From CAYTGR01 sp964437445 (GTDB lineage Bacteria > Chloroflexota > Anaerolineae > B4-G1 > SLSP01), in assembly GCA_964437445.1 (NCBI GenBank), contig CAYTGR010000037.1, positions 1 through 49,287 of the forward strand: a stretch of 49,287 nt of DNA. The letters are read 5' to 3'. Shown here piece by piece: positions 8,270 through 17,923 of the stretch (position 1 is its first letter; each line of letters begins with the position of its first letter). The position numbers and the translations under genes were made by a program. Under the pieces are notes generated by a model. The model saw only the letters and a list, made by a program, of their open reading frames with translations. It ran no database searches and was not told where the DNA came from.

Positions 8270-8947
8270 ATGCCAACGGTGTTAATTGTGGACGATGACC
8301 AAAAGCTGCTCAAGATGTTGCAACGCACCCTGGTCTACGAGGGGTTGCATGTGATCACTGCTGTGAATGGCGAGGAAGCTCTGGCCCAGGTGGACGCCTG
8401 CCAGCCGGAGGTCATCGTCCTGGACTGGATGATGCCCAAGATGGACGGGCTGACCGTGGTACAGCAGCTGCGCGCCGAAAACAACCAGACCTTTATTCTG
8501 ATGTTGACCGCCCGTGACGCATTGGAAAACCGGGTGGAGGGGCTGGAAAGCGGCGCCGACGATTACCTGGTGAAACCTTTCGCCCCAGCCGAATTGGTGG
8601 CGCGCGTTCACGCGCTGCTGCGCCGGGTCGCGGCTCAGCCCGCCAGTCAATCCCTGACGTTTGCGGGTCTTTACCTTGACCCTCCCACCCACGAAGCCCG
8701 TCTGGATGAAACCAGGCTGGAACTCACACCGACCGAATTTGAGCTGTTGCACTACTTCATGCAGCACCCCCGCCAGGTTTTGGAACGGGCGCAGATTTTG
8801 AACACGGTGTGGGGGTACGATTTCGGCGGTGACGACAATGTTCTGGAGGTGTACGTAGGTTACCTGCGTAAAAAGTTAGAGGCCGGCGGTCATGCGCGCC
8901 TGATCCACACGGTACGCGGGATCGGGTACGTCCTGCGGGTGGAATAA
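8270..8947 (+). CDS. OmpR/PhoB-family response regulator
   Basis: The receiver domain spans residues 1-118 with the acidic pocket DDD, the phospho-acceptor Asp in VLDWMMP, the switch Thr in LTARD and Lys in VKPFAP. The C-terminal winged helix (about 128-225) has the standard LTPTEFELLHYFMQHP and VYVGYLRKKLE segments. ATGs occur at 8264 and 8270. GGAG at 8258-8261 is too close to the first and well spaced for the second, so 8270 is preferred (225 residues). The stop overlaps the kinase start (TAATG, 8945-8949), so the pair is translationally coupled. It probably controls its own operon and perhaps the divergent GT39-VTC-CotH operon. Confidence 0.93.
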   Translation: MPTVLIVDDDQKLLKMLQRTLVYEGLHVITAVNGEEALAQVDACQPEVIVLDWMMPKMDGLTVVQQLRAENNQTFILMLTARDALENRVEGLESGADDYLVKPFAPAELVARVHALLRRVAAQPASQSLTFAGLYLDPPTHEARLDETRLELTPTEFELLHYFMQHPRQVLERAQILNTVWGYDFGGDDNVLEVYVGYLRKKLEAGGHARLIHTVRGIGYVLRVE

Positions 8948-10398
8948 TGTCAATTCGCTTACGCCTGACCCTGCTTTATACCCTGATCCTGGCGCTGACG
9001 TTAGTTGTCTTTGGTGCTGCCCTTTACACCATTCAGGCCCAGGATTCATTGAATGCGCTCCAACGCGACCTGAGACGCAGCGGCGAAACGTTGACCCGCT
9101 CTCTGGGAATGTACCTGAATCCGGTCCCCCTGATGCAGTCAGGGCCGCCGCCCCCGCGTCCCCAACAAACCCTGACCGGTGAGCAGACTTTCAAGGACCT
9201 GCGCGAACGTGAAATTGCGCGGGTGTTGGATACCCAGGGGAACTTCGTCGCCAGCCCACCGGGTGGCGCAGAAGAGGCCTTGCCACTCAGCGCGGCTGGC
9301 CTGCAGGCCCTGCAAAACCGGCAGGAATGGTGGGAGGACACCACGGTGACAGGGGAGCACCTGTTGATCTACAATCGCCCGGTCATTGTGGATGACCAGG
9401 TGCAATACATTGCCCAGGTCGCTCGCCCCCTCACCGAACGCGACCGCGCGCTGGCAACTCTCGGCCGCACCTTAGTTGTGGCGGGTTTGCTGACCATCGT
9501 GGCGGCCTTTGGCATCGGTTGGGTACTGGCCGGGGTCACGTTGCGCCCCATCCATCACATCACCCGGACCGCGCAGGCCATTGGCCGTGAGAGCGACTTC
9601 ACCCGGCGCGTGAACTACACCGGCCCCAACGATGAAATCGGCCAGCTGGCAACCACCTTTAACACCATGCTCTCCCAGTTACAAGAAGCCTACCAGCGCG
9701 TCAGTCAAGCGTTGAGCCTGCAACGCCGTTTTGTGGCCGATGTCTCCCATGAGCTGCGCACGCCCTTGACGACGGTACGCGGCAACCTGGCGCTGTTGCG
9801 CCGTGATCCTCCTCTGCCCGCTGAAGAGCAGACCGATATTCTCACCGACCTGGTTGAAGAAAGTGACCGCCTGATCCGCCTGGTCAACAACTTGTTGATT
9901 CTGGCGCGTGCCGATGCCGGCCACAATTTAGCGCGAGAACCCATTCCCCTCGCGCCGGTGGTGGCGGAGGTTTGTCGCCAGGCCCGGCACCTGGATCAGC
10001 AGCGTGAAATCGCCGAAGCGATCCCGGATGTCACCGTGCTGGGTGACCGGGACGCCCTCAAGCAAGTGTTGCTGATCCTGCTGGACAATGCGCTGAAACA
10101 TTCCCAGGGGACCATCACCATCACAGCCGAAGCCGTGGGAACGCAAGTGGCCCTCCGGGTTCGTGATCACGGTCCGGGGATCGCCCCCGAGGTTCTGGAG
10201 CATGTCTTTGATCGTTTTTATCGTGGCCCTGTGGATGCGACCATCCCCGGGTTTGGCCTGGGACTTTCCATCGCTAAGTCTCTGGTTGAAAGCCTGGAGG
10301 GCACAATTGGGATTGAAAGCCAGCCGGGCAGCGGTTGTACGGTGCAGGTCCGGTTGCCGCAAGGCCCCGCCATTGAAATACCACCCGCTTCGCGTTGA
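8947..10398 (+). CDS. Sensor histidine kinase (HAMP, HisKA, HATPase)
   Basis: This is a 483-residue transmembrane kinase. Helix 1 spans about residues 8-30, an extracytoplasmic sensor region of about 140 residues with a Pro-rich patch follows (PPPPRP near 68), and helix 2 spans about 172-197. A HAMP linker (LRPIHHITRTAQ) leads to the H-box VADVSHELRTPLTT with phospho-acceptor His268. The ATP-binding domain shows the N-box LLDNALKHS, the G1 box DHGPGIAPE, FDRFYRG and the G2 box GFGLGLSIAKS. All catalytic boxes are intact. It is coupled to the regulator gene by a one-base overlap. The signal sensed cannot be read from the sequence; the neighbouring envelope operon suggests an envelope or phosphate-related cue. 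Confidence 0.93.
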   Translation: MSIRLRLTLLYTLILALTLVVFGAALYTIQAQDSLNALQRDLRRSGETLTRSLGMYLNPVPLMQSGPPPPRPQQTLTGEQTFKDLREREIARVLDTQGNFVASPPGGAEEALPLSAAGLQALQNRQEWWEDTTVTGEHLLIYNRPVIVDDQVQYIAQVARPLTERDRALATLGRTLVVAGLLTIVAAFGIGWVLAGVTLRPIHHITRTAQAIGRESDFTRRVNYTGPNDEIGQLATTFNTMLSQLQEAYQRVSQALSLQRRFVADVSHELRTPLTTVRGNLALLRRDPPLPAEEQTDILTDLVEESDRLIRLVNNLLILARADAGHNLAREPIPLAPVVAEVCRQARHLDQQREIAEAIPDVTVLGDRDALKQVLLILLDNALKHSQGTITITAEAVGTQVALRVRDHGPGIAPEVLEHVFDRFYRGPVDATIPGFGLGLSIAKSLVESLEGTIGIESQPGSGCTVQVRLPQGPAIEIPPASR

Positions 10399-10437
10399 GC
10401 GCAAACAGCAGCCTGACGCACGTTTACCCGCTCCATT

Positions 10438-10474
10438 TTGACAAAACCAGACTTTATGGTACTCTTGTAAAGTC
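10438..10474 (+). promoter_or_regulatory. Candidate promoter and dyad upstream of the argGH leader
   Basis: TTGACA (10438-10443, perfect -35) is followed 16 bases later by TACTCT (10460-10465), a weak -10. The inverted repeat GACTTTA (10450-10456) / TAAAGTC (10468-10474) spans the -10 region and is a candidate operator. It does not match the ArgR consensus I know. Transcription from here would include the arginine-rich leader peptide and the terminator before argG. Confidence 0.5.
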
Positions 10475-10499
10475 AAAAGTCAAGGGAAACCAGGCCATC

Positions 10500-10577
10500 A
10501 TGATCGTTCTAACTGCCAGCCAGAGCCGTCGTACCGGAGCGGAGCCAGTCCCACTGGGTCGGCGCGCTCAGCTATAG
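10500..10577 (+). CDS. Putative arginine-codon leader peptide of argGH
   Basis: A 25-codon frame (ATG 10500, TAG 10575-10577) contains two Arg-Arg pairs: codons 10-11 (CGT CGT, 10527-10532) and 21-22 (CGG CGC, 10560-10565). AAGGGA lies 12 bases before the ATG. It sits between a TTGACA promoter and an intrinsic terminator, directly upstream of the two last arginine-synthesis genes. That is the usual arrangement for ribosome-mediated attenuation. Four Arg in 25 residues is above background, though Arg is common in GC-rich sequence. The function is inference; see the finding on alternative RNA folds. Confidence 0.5.
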   Translation: MIVLTASQSRRTGAEPVPLGRRAQL

Positions 10578-10598
10578 GCCAAATCTCATTCGTGTTCC

Positions 10599-10633
10599 AG
10601 AGCCAGCCCCCCACGTGGGGGCTGGCTCTTTTT
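10599..10633 (+). terminator. Intrinsic terminator upstream of argG (possible attenuator)
   Basis: AGAGCCAGCCCCC (10599-10611) pairs perfectly with 10617-10629 around the loop CACGT and runs into TTTTT (10629-10633). It is a strong intrinsic terminator. It lies 21 bases after the leader-peptide stop and about 65 bases before argG, so it either ends the two-component operon or attenuates argGH. An upstream segment (10542-10552) can pair with its 3' arm, which favours attenuation. Confidence 0.85.
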
Positions 10634-10645
10634 AGTTTGGAGTAA

Positions 10646-10659
10646 GGCGCTTGAGCGCC
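10646..10659. repeat. Dispersed palindrome, half copy
   Basis: GGCGCT-TG-AGCGCC is a perfect short hairpin. With its surroundings (GTAAGGCGCTTGAGCGCC) it matches one arm of the larger palindromic repeats at 11984-12027 and 40121-40178. Confidence 0.45.
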
Positions 10660-10698
10660 GCATCCATCCTTAAACCCAATTATTTTTTAGGAGGCACC

Positions 10699-11949
10699 AT
10701 GAAAGGCAACATCAAAAAAGTCGTGCTGGCTTATTCGGGCGGCCTGGATACCTCGGTCATCGTGCCGTGGTTGAAGGAGCATTACGGCTGTGAAGTCATC
10801 ACTTTCACTGCCGACGTCGGGCAGGGAGCCGATGAACTGGTCGGCCTGGAGGAGAAGGCGCTGGCGACCGGGGCCAGCAAAGCGTACATCATGGACCTAC
10901 GGGAGGAGTTCCTGACCGAATACGCCTTCCGCACTATGCAGGCGGGTGCTATCTATGAGCATCTCTACTTGCTGGGCACCTCCTTTGCGCGCCCGGTGAC
11001 GGCCAGGTACCTGACCCAGGTCGCGGTACAGGAAGGGGCCGATGCCGTCGCGCACGGTTGCACCGGCAAAGGCAACGACCAGGTCCGCTTTGAGCTGACC
11101 GTCAAGGCGCTCGCCCCCCATCTGCAAGTGATCGCCCCCTGGCGTGAATGGGAGATCCATTCCCGCGAAGATGCTATTGCCTACGCCCAGGCGCACGGCA
11201 TCCCCATCAAAGTGACGGCCAAATCCATCTACAGCCGCGACCGCAACCTCTGGCATCTCTCGCACGAGGGCGGCATCCTGGAAGACCCCTGGGCCGAGCC
11301 GGAGGAGGCGATGTTCCAGCTGACCGTCGCGCCGGAAGCGGCCCCCGACCAGCCGCTCTACCTGACGCTGGACTTTGAGCAGGGCACGCCGGTGGCGATT
11401 GACGGTGAACCGCTGGGGCCGGTGGCGCTGCTGACCAAATTGAACGAACTCGGCGGTGCGCACGGCGTGGGGCGGGTGGATTTGGTGGAAAACCGGCTGG
11501 TGGGGATGAAATCGCGCGGCGTCTACGAGACCCCCGGCGGCACCATCCTCTACACCGCCCACCAGGGGCTGGAAAGCATCTGTTTAGACCGCGACACGCT
11601 GCACTACAAGCTGGTCGTCGCGCAGCGGTACGCCGAGCTGGTCTACTACGGCCTCTGGTTCACACCCCTGCGGGAAGCGTTGGATGCTTTTGTGGCCCAG
11701 ACTCAACAGCGGGTCACCGGCTCAGTGCGCGTCAAGCTCTACAAGGGCAGCTGCACCGTCGTCGGGCGGAAATCACCGTTCAGCCTCTACCGCGAGGACT
11801 TCGCCACCTTTGGCAAGGATGTGGTCTATAATCAGGCCGACGCCGCCGGCTTCATCAACCTCTTCGGCCTGCCGCTCAAAGTCAAAGCGCTGGTGGATCA
11901 GCAGCTCGCCCAGGAGGTGCCACCGCCTGATCTGATCCAGCGCGATTGA
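10699..11949 (+). CDS. argG: Argininosuccinate synthase
   Basis: This enzyme joins citrulline and aspartate with ATP hydrolysis to AMP in the penultimate step of arginine synthesis. The ATP PP-loop is AYSGGLDTSV at residues 11-20. Other family landmarks are the citrulline/aspartate site segment HGCTGKGNDQVRFE, KVTAKSIYSRDRNLWHLSHEGG, and the C-terminal SVRVKLYKG. At 416 residues the length is normal. AGGAGG at 10689-10694 sets the ATG at 10699; the frame runs open upstream to 10651 but that is not needed. argH follows after 187 bases containing two kinds of repeat. Confidence 0.97.
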   Translation: MKGNIKKVVLAYSGGLDTSVIVPWLKEHYGCEVITFTADVGQGADELVGLEEKALATGASKAYIMDLREEFLTEYAFRTMQAGAIYEHLYLLGTSFARPVTARYLTQVAVQEGADAVAHGCTGKGNDQVRFELTVKALAPHLQVIAPWREWEIHSREDAIAYAQAHGIPIKVTAKSIYSRDRNLWHLSHEGGILEDPWAEPEEAMFQLTVAPEAAPDQPLYLTLDFEQGTPVAIDGEPLGPVALLTKLNELGGAHGVGRVDLVENRLVGMKSRGVYETPGGTILYTAHQGLESICLDRDTLHYKLVVAQRYAELVYYGLWFTPLREALDAFVAQTQQRVTGSVRVKLYKGSCTVVGRKSPFSLYREDFATFGKDVVYNQADAAGFINLFGLPLKVKALVDQQLAQEVPPPDLIQRD

Positions 11950-11963
11950 CCCTATTTGGACCA

Positions 11964-12027
11964 CGCACTTCAGCGCGTTTATAGTGAGGCGCTTCAGCGC
12001 GGCTAAAACGGCGCTCCAGCGCCTCAC
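11964..12027. repeat. Dispersed palindromic repeat, full copy
   Basis: The left arm 11984-12000 and right arm 12011-12027 are 17-base inverted repeats with two mismatches (GTGAGGCGCTTCAGCGC against GTGAGGCGCTGGAGCGC) around a 10-base loop. A further partial arm (CGCACTTCAGCGCG) precedes it at 11964-11977. It lies between argG and argH. Confidence 0.7.
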
Positions 12028-12061
12028 GACAAACCTGTAACCCACCGGCCGGTAAAAAATG

Positions 12062-12092
12062 GCGGTCCGTGGTCTGTGGTCTGCGGTCAACC
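12062..12092. repeat. Heptad repeat (GGCGGTC/CGTGGTC/TGTGGTC/TGCGGTC)
   Basis: Four consecutive 7-base units all end in GGTC and are followed by AACC. The same words recur at 32611-32641 and, inverted, at 15233-15262. No gene or known element explains them. Confidence 0.65.
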
Positions 12093-12136
12093 AACGCCAG
12101 ATAGCGCCTTAGAGGATTAGCAAGAAGGAGGGAAAA

Positions 12137-13513
<1,377 letters not shown>

Positions 13514-13736
13514 ACGCTTATAACGCCTCCACCGTGGCCAGGAAGAGGCGGGTGTAACGTTCCGCCAGTGCCCGGCCAGGCTGCCGCCAGGTGGCTTCTG
13601 CTCCAATTCTTTCTGGCGCTCCGCGACGAAGTCCGTTTTGAACCTTTTGTACCCCGGCTGTGACATACTTGTAGAACCATGAAAACGGCCAGCAATTCGC
13701 CGTTGCCGGGGGCGAGGGTAAAATAAGGGGAACGCG
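13514..13736. other. Intergenic region with possible minus-strand gene remnant
   Basis: No intact gene is present. On the minus strand one frame ends at 13518 with a protein-like tail (ALAERYTRLFLATVEAL) and another frame nearby reads YKRFKTDFVAERQKELEQK. This could be a decayed gene end with frameshifts, but the support is thin. The stretch 13620-13736 must hold the promoter of the sigma-factor gene. Confidence 0.25.
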
Positions 13737-14342
13737 ATGGGGGCGGTAGAACTGGAGTGGAATGACCGCGTGATGCTCACGCCAGGTAATCACGACGTTG
13801 ACCTGATTCGGCGGGTGGCCGCTGGCGACGGCGAGGCGTTGAACGCACTCTATGCCGCCTACGGACAGCGGCTCTACGCCTATGCGTTGCGGCTCACCGG
13901 CGATCCGGCCACGGCGGAAGACGTGGTGCAGGAGAGTCTGGTGGCGGCCTGGCAGGGCGCGCCTCGCTTCAGGGGCACAGGCCGCGTGCTCACCTGGCTG
14001 TTGGGGATCGTCCACCACAAAGCGTTGAACGCGCTGCGGGGCGCGCTCCCGCTGCCCGAAGCGCCGGATGAGGAGGCAGATCTGCTGGCGGAAACGCCGG
14101 CTCCCGACGAGGTCACTGCTCAGCGCGAGCAGCGGCAATGGCTGCGCGTGGGGCTGGCGCAGCTCTCGCCGGAACACCGGGCCGTGTTGGAGTTGATCTT
14201 TTACCAGGGATTAAGTCTGAAAGAGGCTGCCGAAGTGTGTGGTTGCCCGGTGGGAACGATCAAAAGCCGCCTGAACTACGCCAAAACGCACCTGCGAGGC
14301 ATCCTGAGCCGGGAAGGGTTCGCGGTGGAGGTTATCGGATGA
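13737..14342 (+). CDS. ECF (RpoE-type) RNA polymerase sigma factor
   Basis: The 201-residue protein has sigma region 2 at about residues 36-105 (LNALYAAYGQRLYAYALRL, then TAEDVVQESLVAAW) and region 4 at about 140-193 (LSPEHRAVLELIFYQGLSLKEAAEV, then PVGTIKSRLNYAK as the recognition helix). No extra C-terminal domain is present. AGGGG before the ATG supports the start. The stop overlaps the anti-sigma start as ATGA (14339-14342), a typical sigma/anti-sigma arrangement. The ABC and protease genes downstream are likely targets or members of the same operon. Confidence 0.93.
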   Translation: MGAVELEWNDRVMLTPGNHDVDLIRRVAAGDGEALNALYAAYGQRLYAYALRLTGDPATAEDVVQESLVAAWQGAPRFRGTGRVLTWLLGIVHHKALNALRGALPLPEAPDEEADLLAETPAPDEVTAQREQRQWLRVGLAQLSPEHRAVLELIFYQGLSLKEAAEVCGCPVGTIKSRLNYAKTHLRGILSREGFAVEVIG

Positions 14343-15229
14343 ACGAGCACGAGCAGCTGGTTGAATGGTTGCCGCTCTACGTCACCGGAAGGTTGAACGC
14401 AGCCGACCGCCAGGCCGTAGAACGCCATCTCGTTGCGTGCGCAGACTGTCGGGCCGAGGTTGCGCTCTGGCGCGCTGTGGCGACTGAGATCGTCGCGGCC
14501 GATCAGGCGCTCAGCGCGCCCCCCGACCTGGCCGCGCGCGCCCTGGCCCGGCTCCCCACCCGGGCGCACCGGCCCGCCCGGCTCCGGCAGGCTCTGGCCC
14601 TGCTCCAGGCGCAAGCGCCGCTCCTGCGCCGCGAGCTCTGGCCGGCCACCGCGCTCGTTTTTGTGTTGGGCTACTGTGTGGCTCGCATGGCGGGCGCGAC
14701 CCAGTTCATCCAGGCGTTCGCGCCACTGGTGGCCGCAGCAAGCTTCTCAATCATCTATGGCCCGGAACACGACGCGGCTGCGGAACTGACGTTGGCGACC
14801 CCGACCTCGCCCTGGCAAATTTTGTTAGCGCGGCTCACGCTCGTCTTTGGCTACGACTTGCTCCTGGCGCTGGCCGCCAGCTTCGGCCTGATGCCACTTC
14901 TCCCGCCGGCCGGGCTGGGAGCGTTGATCCTGAGCTGGTTGGGTCCGATGGCATTCCTTTCAGCGCTGGCCCTCGTGCTCTCGCTCTGGATCGGCACCGA
15001 AAATGCCATCACGCTGACCTACGGGGCCTGGTTGGTCCGCTGGCTGGCTACTGCCACGCCCACGCCCTTGAGCCCACTGGTATCGCTGACGTCGCTGGCC
15101 GGTTTTTTCCGGCTCTACGAACGGTTCTGGGAAACGCCGCTGCTGCTGTTGGCACTCGCTGGCCTGCTTCTGGCGCTTGCGCTCTGGCTGGCCGGCCGGA
15201 TGGAGCGCTCGCTGCCCCGCTGGGTGTAG
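14339..15229 (+). CDS. Zinc-finger anti-sigma factor with ABC-2-like membrane domain
   Basis: Residues 1-45 form a zinc-binding anti-sigma (zf-HC2) domain with H30-x3-C34-x2-C37 (HLVACADC). Instead of a single anchor, residues of about 100-290 form some six hydrophobic helices. The pattern TLATPTSPWQILLARLTLVFGYDLLLAL resembles ABC-2 export permeases. The start is the ATG at 14339 overlapping the sigma stop; the frame is open further upstream inside the sigma gene. The protein would hold the sigma factor at the membrane. The permease-like tail together with ABC genes downstream suggests the transporter status is part of the signal, which is inference. Confidence 0.85.
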   Translation: MNEHEQLVEWLPLYVTGRLNAADRQAVERHLVACADCRAEVALWRAVATEIVAADQALSAPPDLAARALARLPTRAHRPARLRQALALLQAQAPLLRRELWPATALVFVLGYCVARMAGATQFIQAFAPLVAAASFSIIYGPEHDAAAELTLATPTSPWQILLARLTLVFGYDLLLALAASFGLMPLLPPAGLGALILSWLGPMAFLSALALVLSLWIGTENAITLTYGAWLVRWLATATPTPLSPLVSLTSLAGFFRLYERFWETPLLLLALAGLLLALALWLAGRMERSLPRWV

Positions 15230-15232
15230 GAA

Positions 15233-15262
15233 AGACCATTGACCACGGACGACAGACCACCC
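15233..15262. repeat. Inverted copy of the GGTC heptad repeat
   Basis: On the minus strand it reads GGGTGGTC-TGTCGTC-CGTGGTC-AAT, the same 7-base words as at 12062-12092 and 32611-32641. It directly follows the anti-sigma stop. Confidence 0.5.
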
Positions 15263-15374
15263 ATTTGAGCTGTGCGGCTCCGCTGCTCACGGAATTTAGA
15301 ATTTCAATTGAAAATAGACAAAGTTTAAATTGTCCCAGGACTGCAAACTGAAGCTTGCGCTACCTTATCTGATT

Positions 15375-15402
15375 GCTTGACTGAAACCTGCTTGACTGTT
15401 TC
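15375..15402 (+). promoter_or_regulatory. Direct repeat GCTTGACTG x2 before the ABC permease gene
   Basis: GCTTGACTG occurs at 15375-15383 and 15390-15398, 15 bases apart, with the small dyad GAAAC / GTTTC (15383-15387, 15398-15402). It lies 15-40 bases before the ATG of the first permease. It could be an operator or a promoter element; no partner is evident. Confidence 0.25.
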
Positions 15403-15416
15403 CTGGAGGAAAGCTC

Positions 15417-16187
15417 ATGAGTATGCTTTGGCATCTGGTTCGTTATGAATATCGCATGTCCACCCGCCGCGCGGGTATGTGGATCGTTTTCGCCTTACTC
15501 GCCCTGTTCTACTTCGCCAGCTCGTTGCGCACGGACGCGGATCCCGCTTCGTCATTGAACACAGCGGAATGGTGGGCCTACGTCGGCCGGTGGGCCTTCA
15601 CGCTGAATCTCTTTCTGCCGGTCGTGGGGGGCATCTTAGCTGCCGACCGGATGCAGCGCGATGAACGCTTGGGGGTGATTGAGCTGCTCCAGAGCACCCC
15701 GCTGGACCGCTGGACCTATATCCTCGGCAAATACTTCGGGACGCTCTTCTCTATCCTGACGCCGGTGCTGGCGCTGGTGATATTGCTGGTCGGTCTGTTG
15801 GTTGTGTACGGCGCGCCGCCAGCCCTGTTCGCCATGGGCCTGGGCGCTTTTCTGCTGATTAACGTGCCGGCCTACGCTTTCATCACTATCTTTTCGCTGG
15901 GGTGCCCGCTGATCATGCCCGTGCGCATCTATCAGGTCCTGTTCACCGGTTACTGGTTCTGGGGCAACTTCTTGAACCCGGATTTCCTGCCCACGCTTGC
16001 CGGCACCCTGCTCACCCCCTGTGGCAAATATGCTATGAATGCCTTTTTCAACGCCACTGTGGGTGTAGATGCCCCGACCTATACTGCTCTGGAAGCTGTC
16101 CTCAATCTGGCGCTGCTGGCCGATTGTATCCTGCTGGCGATGGTAGCACTGGAACGGTTGCTGGCCCGGCGGGCGCGCCGCGCTTGA
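15417..16187 (+). CDS. ABC-2 type permease subunit
   Basis: The 256-residue membrane protein has about six hydrophobic helices. The first soluble segment LVRYEYRMSTRR is typical of ABC-2 permeases. The conserved loop AADRMQRDERLGVIELLQSTPLDRWTYILGKYFG is the cytoplasmic coupling region between helices 2 and 3. GGAGG sits before the ATG at 15417. It is followed by a second permease 24 bases later and then the ATPase, forming an export-type ABC transporter. The substrate is unknown. Confidence 0.85.
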   Translation: MSMLWHLVRYEYRMSTRRAGMWIVFALLALFYFASSLRTDADPASSLNTAEWWAYVGRWAFTLNLFLPVVGGILAADRMQRDERLGVIELLQSTPLDRWTYILGKYFGTLFSILTPVLALVILLVGLLVVYGAPPALFAMGLGAFLLINVPAYAFITIFSLGCPLIMPVRIYQVLFTGYWFWGNFLNPDFLPTLAGTLLTPCGKYAMNAFFNATVGVDAPTYTALEAVLNLALLADCILLAMVALERLLARRARRA

Positions 16188-16211
16188 AGGCGGAAGGATG
16201 AGGGCGGAAAG
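16188..16211. repeat. Tandem 14-base quasi-repeat between permease genes
   Basis: GGCGGAAGGATGA is followed by GGGCGGAAAGATGA. The second copy runs into the ATG of the next gene and supplies its weak ribosome site. It fits the heptad-periodic style of other spacers here. Confidence 0.45.
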
Positions 16212-16886
16212 ATGAAAAAATACCCGTTATTGCCGTTGCGTTACATTGTGGCCGCCTTGCGCCCCGACCAGTGGGTTTTGCCCGGCGCGCTGTGGGCGCT
16301 CTTTGTCCTGATCGTCTGGATGGTGCGCGGCGGCCCGTCAGATACCCAGGTGGTGACCGCCTATCTGGGCTTTGTGCTGCCCTTAGTGAGCGGGATCCTG
16401 GCCGCCAACGCTATCTTAGATGACCGGGCGCTGGAATTGCTGCTGGCAGCGCCGCGTCCCGCCTGGCTGACGTTGACCGAACGGTTGGGGGTAACGGTGG
16501 TCTCGCAGGCACTGCTGGCCCTGGCTTACCAGGGCGCGATGGCGTTCTTGGGGATGGACCTGGCGTTTCTGGGCAATCTTGCCGTGCGCCAGCTGGCCTG
16601 GCTGATCCCGACGCTGGGCCTAATCGCGGTCGCCACGGCTTTCTCTTTCCTTCTGGCGCAAAGTATTGCCGGCGCGTTGCTCGTTGGCGCGATCTGGATC
16701 GTGCAGACGATTCTCCACGGCTGGTTTTTAGTTACCCCGTGGCGGCGGTACCTCTTTTTGTTCCTGGGGGCTTACCGGCCCGGCCATCCTGACCTGCCCA
16801 CCAATCAGGCCCTCCTGGCCGGCCTGACTCTGGCGCTCCTGTTGCTGGCCTGGGCGCTCTTCCGCCGGCAGGAGCGTTATCTGTGA
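16212..16886 (+). CDS. Second ABC transporter membrane subunit
   Basis: The 224-residue hydrophobic protein has about six predicted helices. The coupling-loop-like stretch AANAILDDRALELLLAAPRPAWLTLTERLG matches the ABC-2 permease pattern, weaker than its neighbour. With the preceding permease and the following ATPase it completes a heteromeric ABC-2 exporter. The start ATG follows a purine-rich repeat. The ATPase gene begins 32 bases after the stop. Confidence 0.8.
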   Translation: MKKYPLLPLRYIVAALRPDQWVLPGALWALFVLIVWMVRGGPSDTQVVTAYLGFVLPLVSGILAANAILDDRALELLLAAPRPAWLTLTERLGVTVVSQALLALAYQGAMAFLGMDLAFLGNLAVRQLAWLIPTLGLIAVATAFSFLLAQSIAGALLVGAIWIVQTILHGWFLVTPWRRYLFLFLGAYRPGHPDLPTNQALLAGLTLALLLLAWALFRRQERYL

Positions 16887-16917
16887 CCATAGACCATTTT
16901 CAGAGGAGGAGCATCAA

Positions 16918-17800
16918 ATGATTGAAATTCACGCTTTAACCAAGACCTACGGCCGGGGCGCGAAGGCCGTCCACGCTTTGAATGGGATCACGTTGGAACT
17001 GGGCGCGGGGATGTTCGGCCTGCTGGGGCCCAACGGCGCGGGCAAGACGACGTTGATGCGCATCCTGGCGGGCATCGTCAATCCAACCGGCGGGCAGGTG
17101 AAGATTGGCGGCTATGACGTCACCACCGAGGCCGGCCGGGTCGCCATCAAATCCATGCTCGGCTACCTGCCGCAGGAGCTCGGCCTCTACCCCGACCTGA
17201 CCGCGCGCCAGTTCGTGGACTACATGGCGATCCTGAAAGGGATGGCTGACGCGGCCGAGCGGCGCCGCCGGGTGGCCGAGATGTTGGACCTGGTGGGGCT
17301 GACCGAGGTCGCTGACCGTAAGCTCAAGGGGTTCTCCGGCGGGATGAAACGGCGCGTGGGGATCGCTCAGGCGCTTGTCAACAATCCGCGCCTCCTGATC
17401 GTGGATGAGCCGACCGCCGGGCTGGACCCGGAGGAGCGCATCCGCTTCCGCAACCTGCTGGTGGGACTGGCCGCCGACCGGGTGGTGCTGCTCTCCACCC
17501 ACATCGTGGAAGATATCGGCCAGACCTGCCGCGACATGGCGGTCCTGGCACGCGGGCAGATCCTTTTCCGGGGCAGCCCGGCTGAGTTGACCCAGAACGC
17601 GGCTGGCAAGGTCTGGACGGTGACCACCGCCGACGGCGCTAAACCCGATGGGGGGCTGACGGTAGTCTCCATGCTCCACCTGGCCGAAGGGATTCAATAC
17701 CGGCTGGTCGGCATCGCGCCCACCGGCTATCCTAATGCACAGACCGTCCCGCCCGGCCTGGAGGATGGTTACGTCTGGCTGATGAAGAGCGCCGGTCAGG
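16918..17800 (+). CDS. ABC transporter ATP-binding protein (3' end lost in gap)
   Basis: Walker A GPNGAGKTT lies at residues 37-45, the Q-loop at YLPQELGLY, the signature motif at FSGGMKRRVGIAQA, Walker B at LLIVDEPTAGLDP, and the switch His in LLSTHIVED. It is a DrrA/CcmA-like ATPase of ABC-2 exporters. The last readable segment (LEDGYVWLM) resembles the usual C-terminus, so only a few residues should be missing in the N run. GAGGAG lies before the ATG. It is the energy unit for the two permeases just upstream. Confidence 0.93.
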
Positions 17801-17900
17801 NNNNNNNNNNNNNNNNNNNNNNNNNNNNNNNNNNNNNNNNNNNNNNNNNNNNNNNNNNNNNNNNNNNNNNNNNNNNNNNNNNNNNNNNNNNNNNNNNNNN
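17801..17900. other. Assembly gap (100 N), true gap
   Basis: Unlike the other three N runs, the flanks share no duplicated sequence. The stop of the ABC ATPase gene lies inside. The real length is unknown, since 100 N is a conventional placeholder. Confidence 0.95.
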
Positions 17901-17923
17901 ATTAACTCACCATAGAGGCAGAA

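Noticed and set aside
10399..10698. T-box riboswitch for argGH
   Set aside because: The conserved T-box sequence (AGGGTGGNACCGCG-like) is absent; the leader-peptide model fits better.
13638..13670. ECF-type autoregulated promoter (GAACC with a second element 16 bases on)
   Set aside because: The -35-like GAACC is present but the downstream TGACAT does not match a usual ECF -10; too weak to call.
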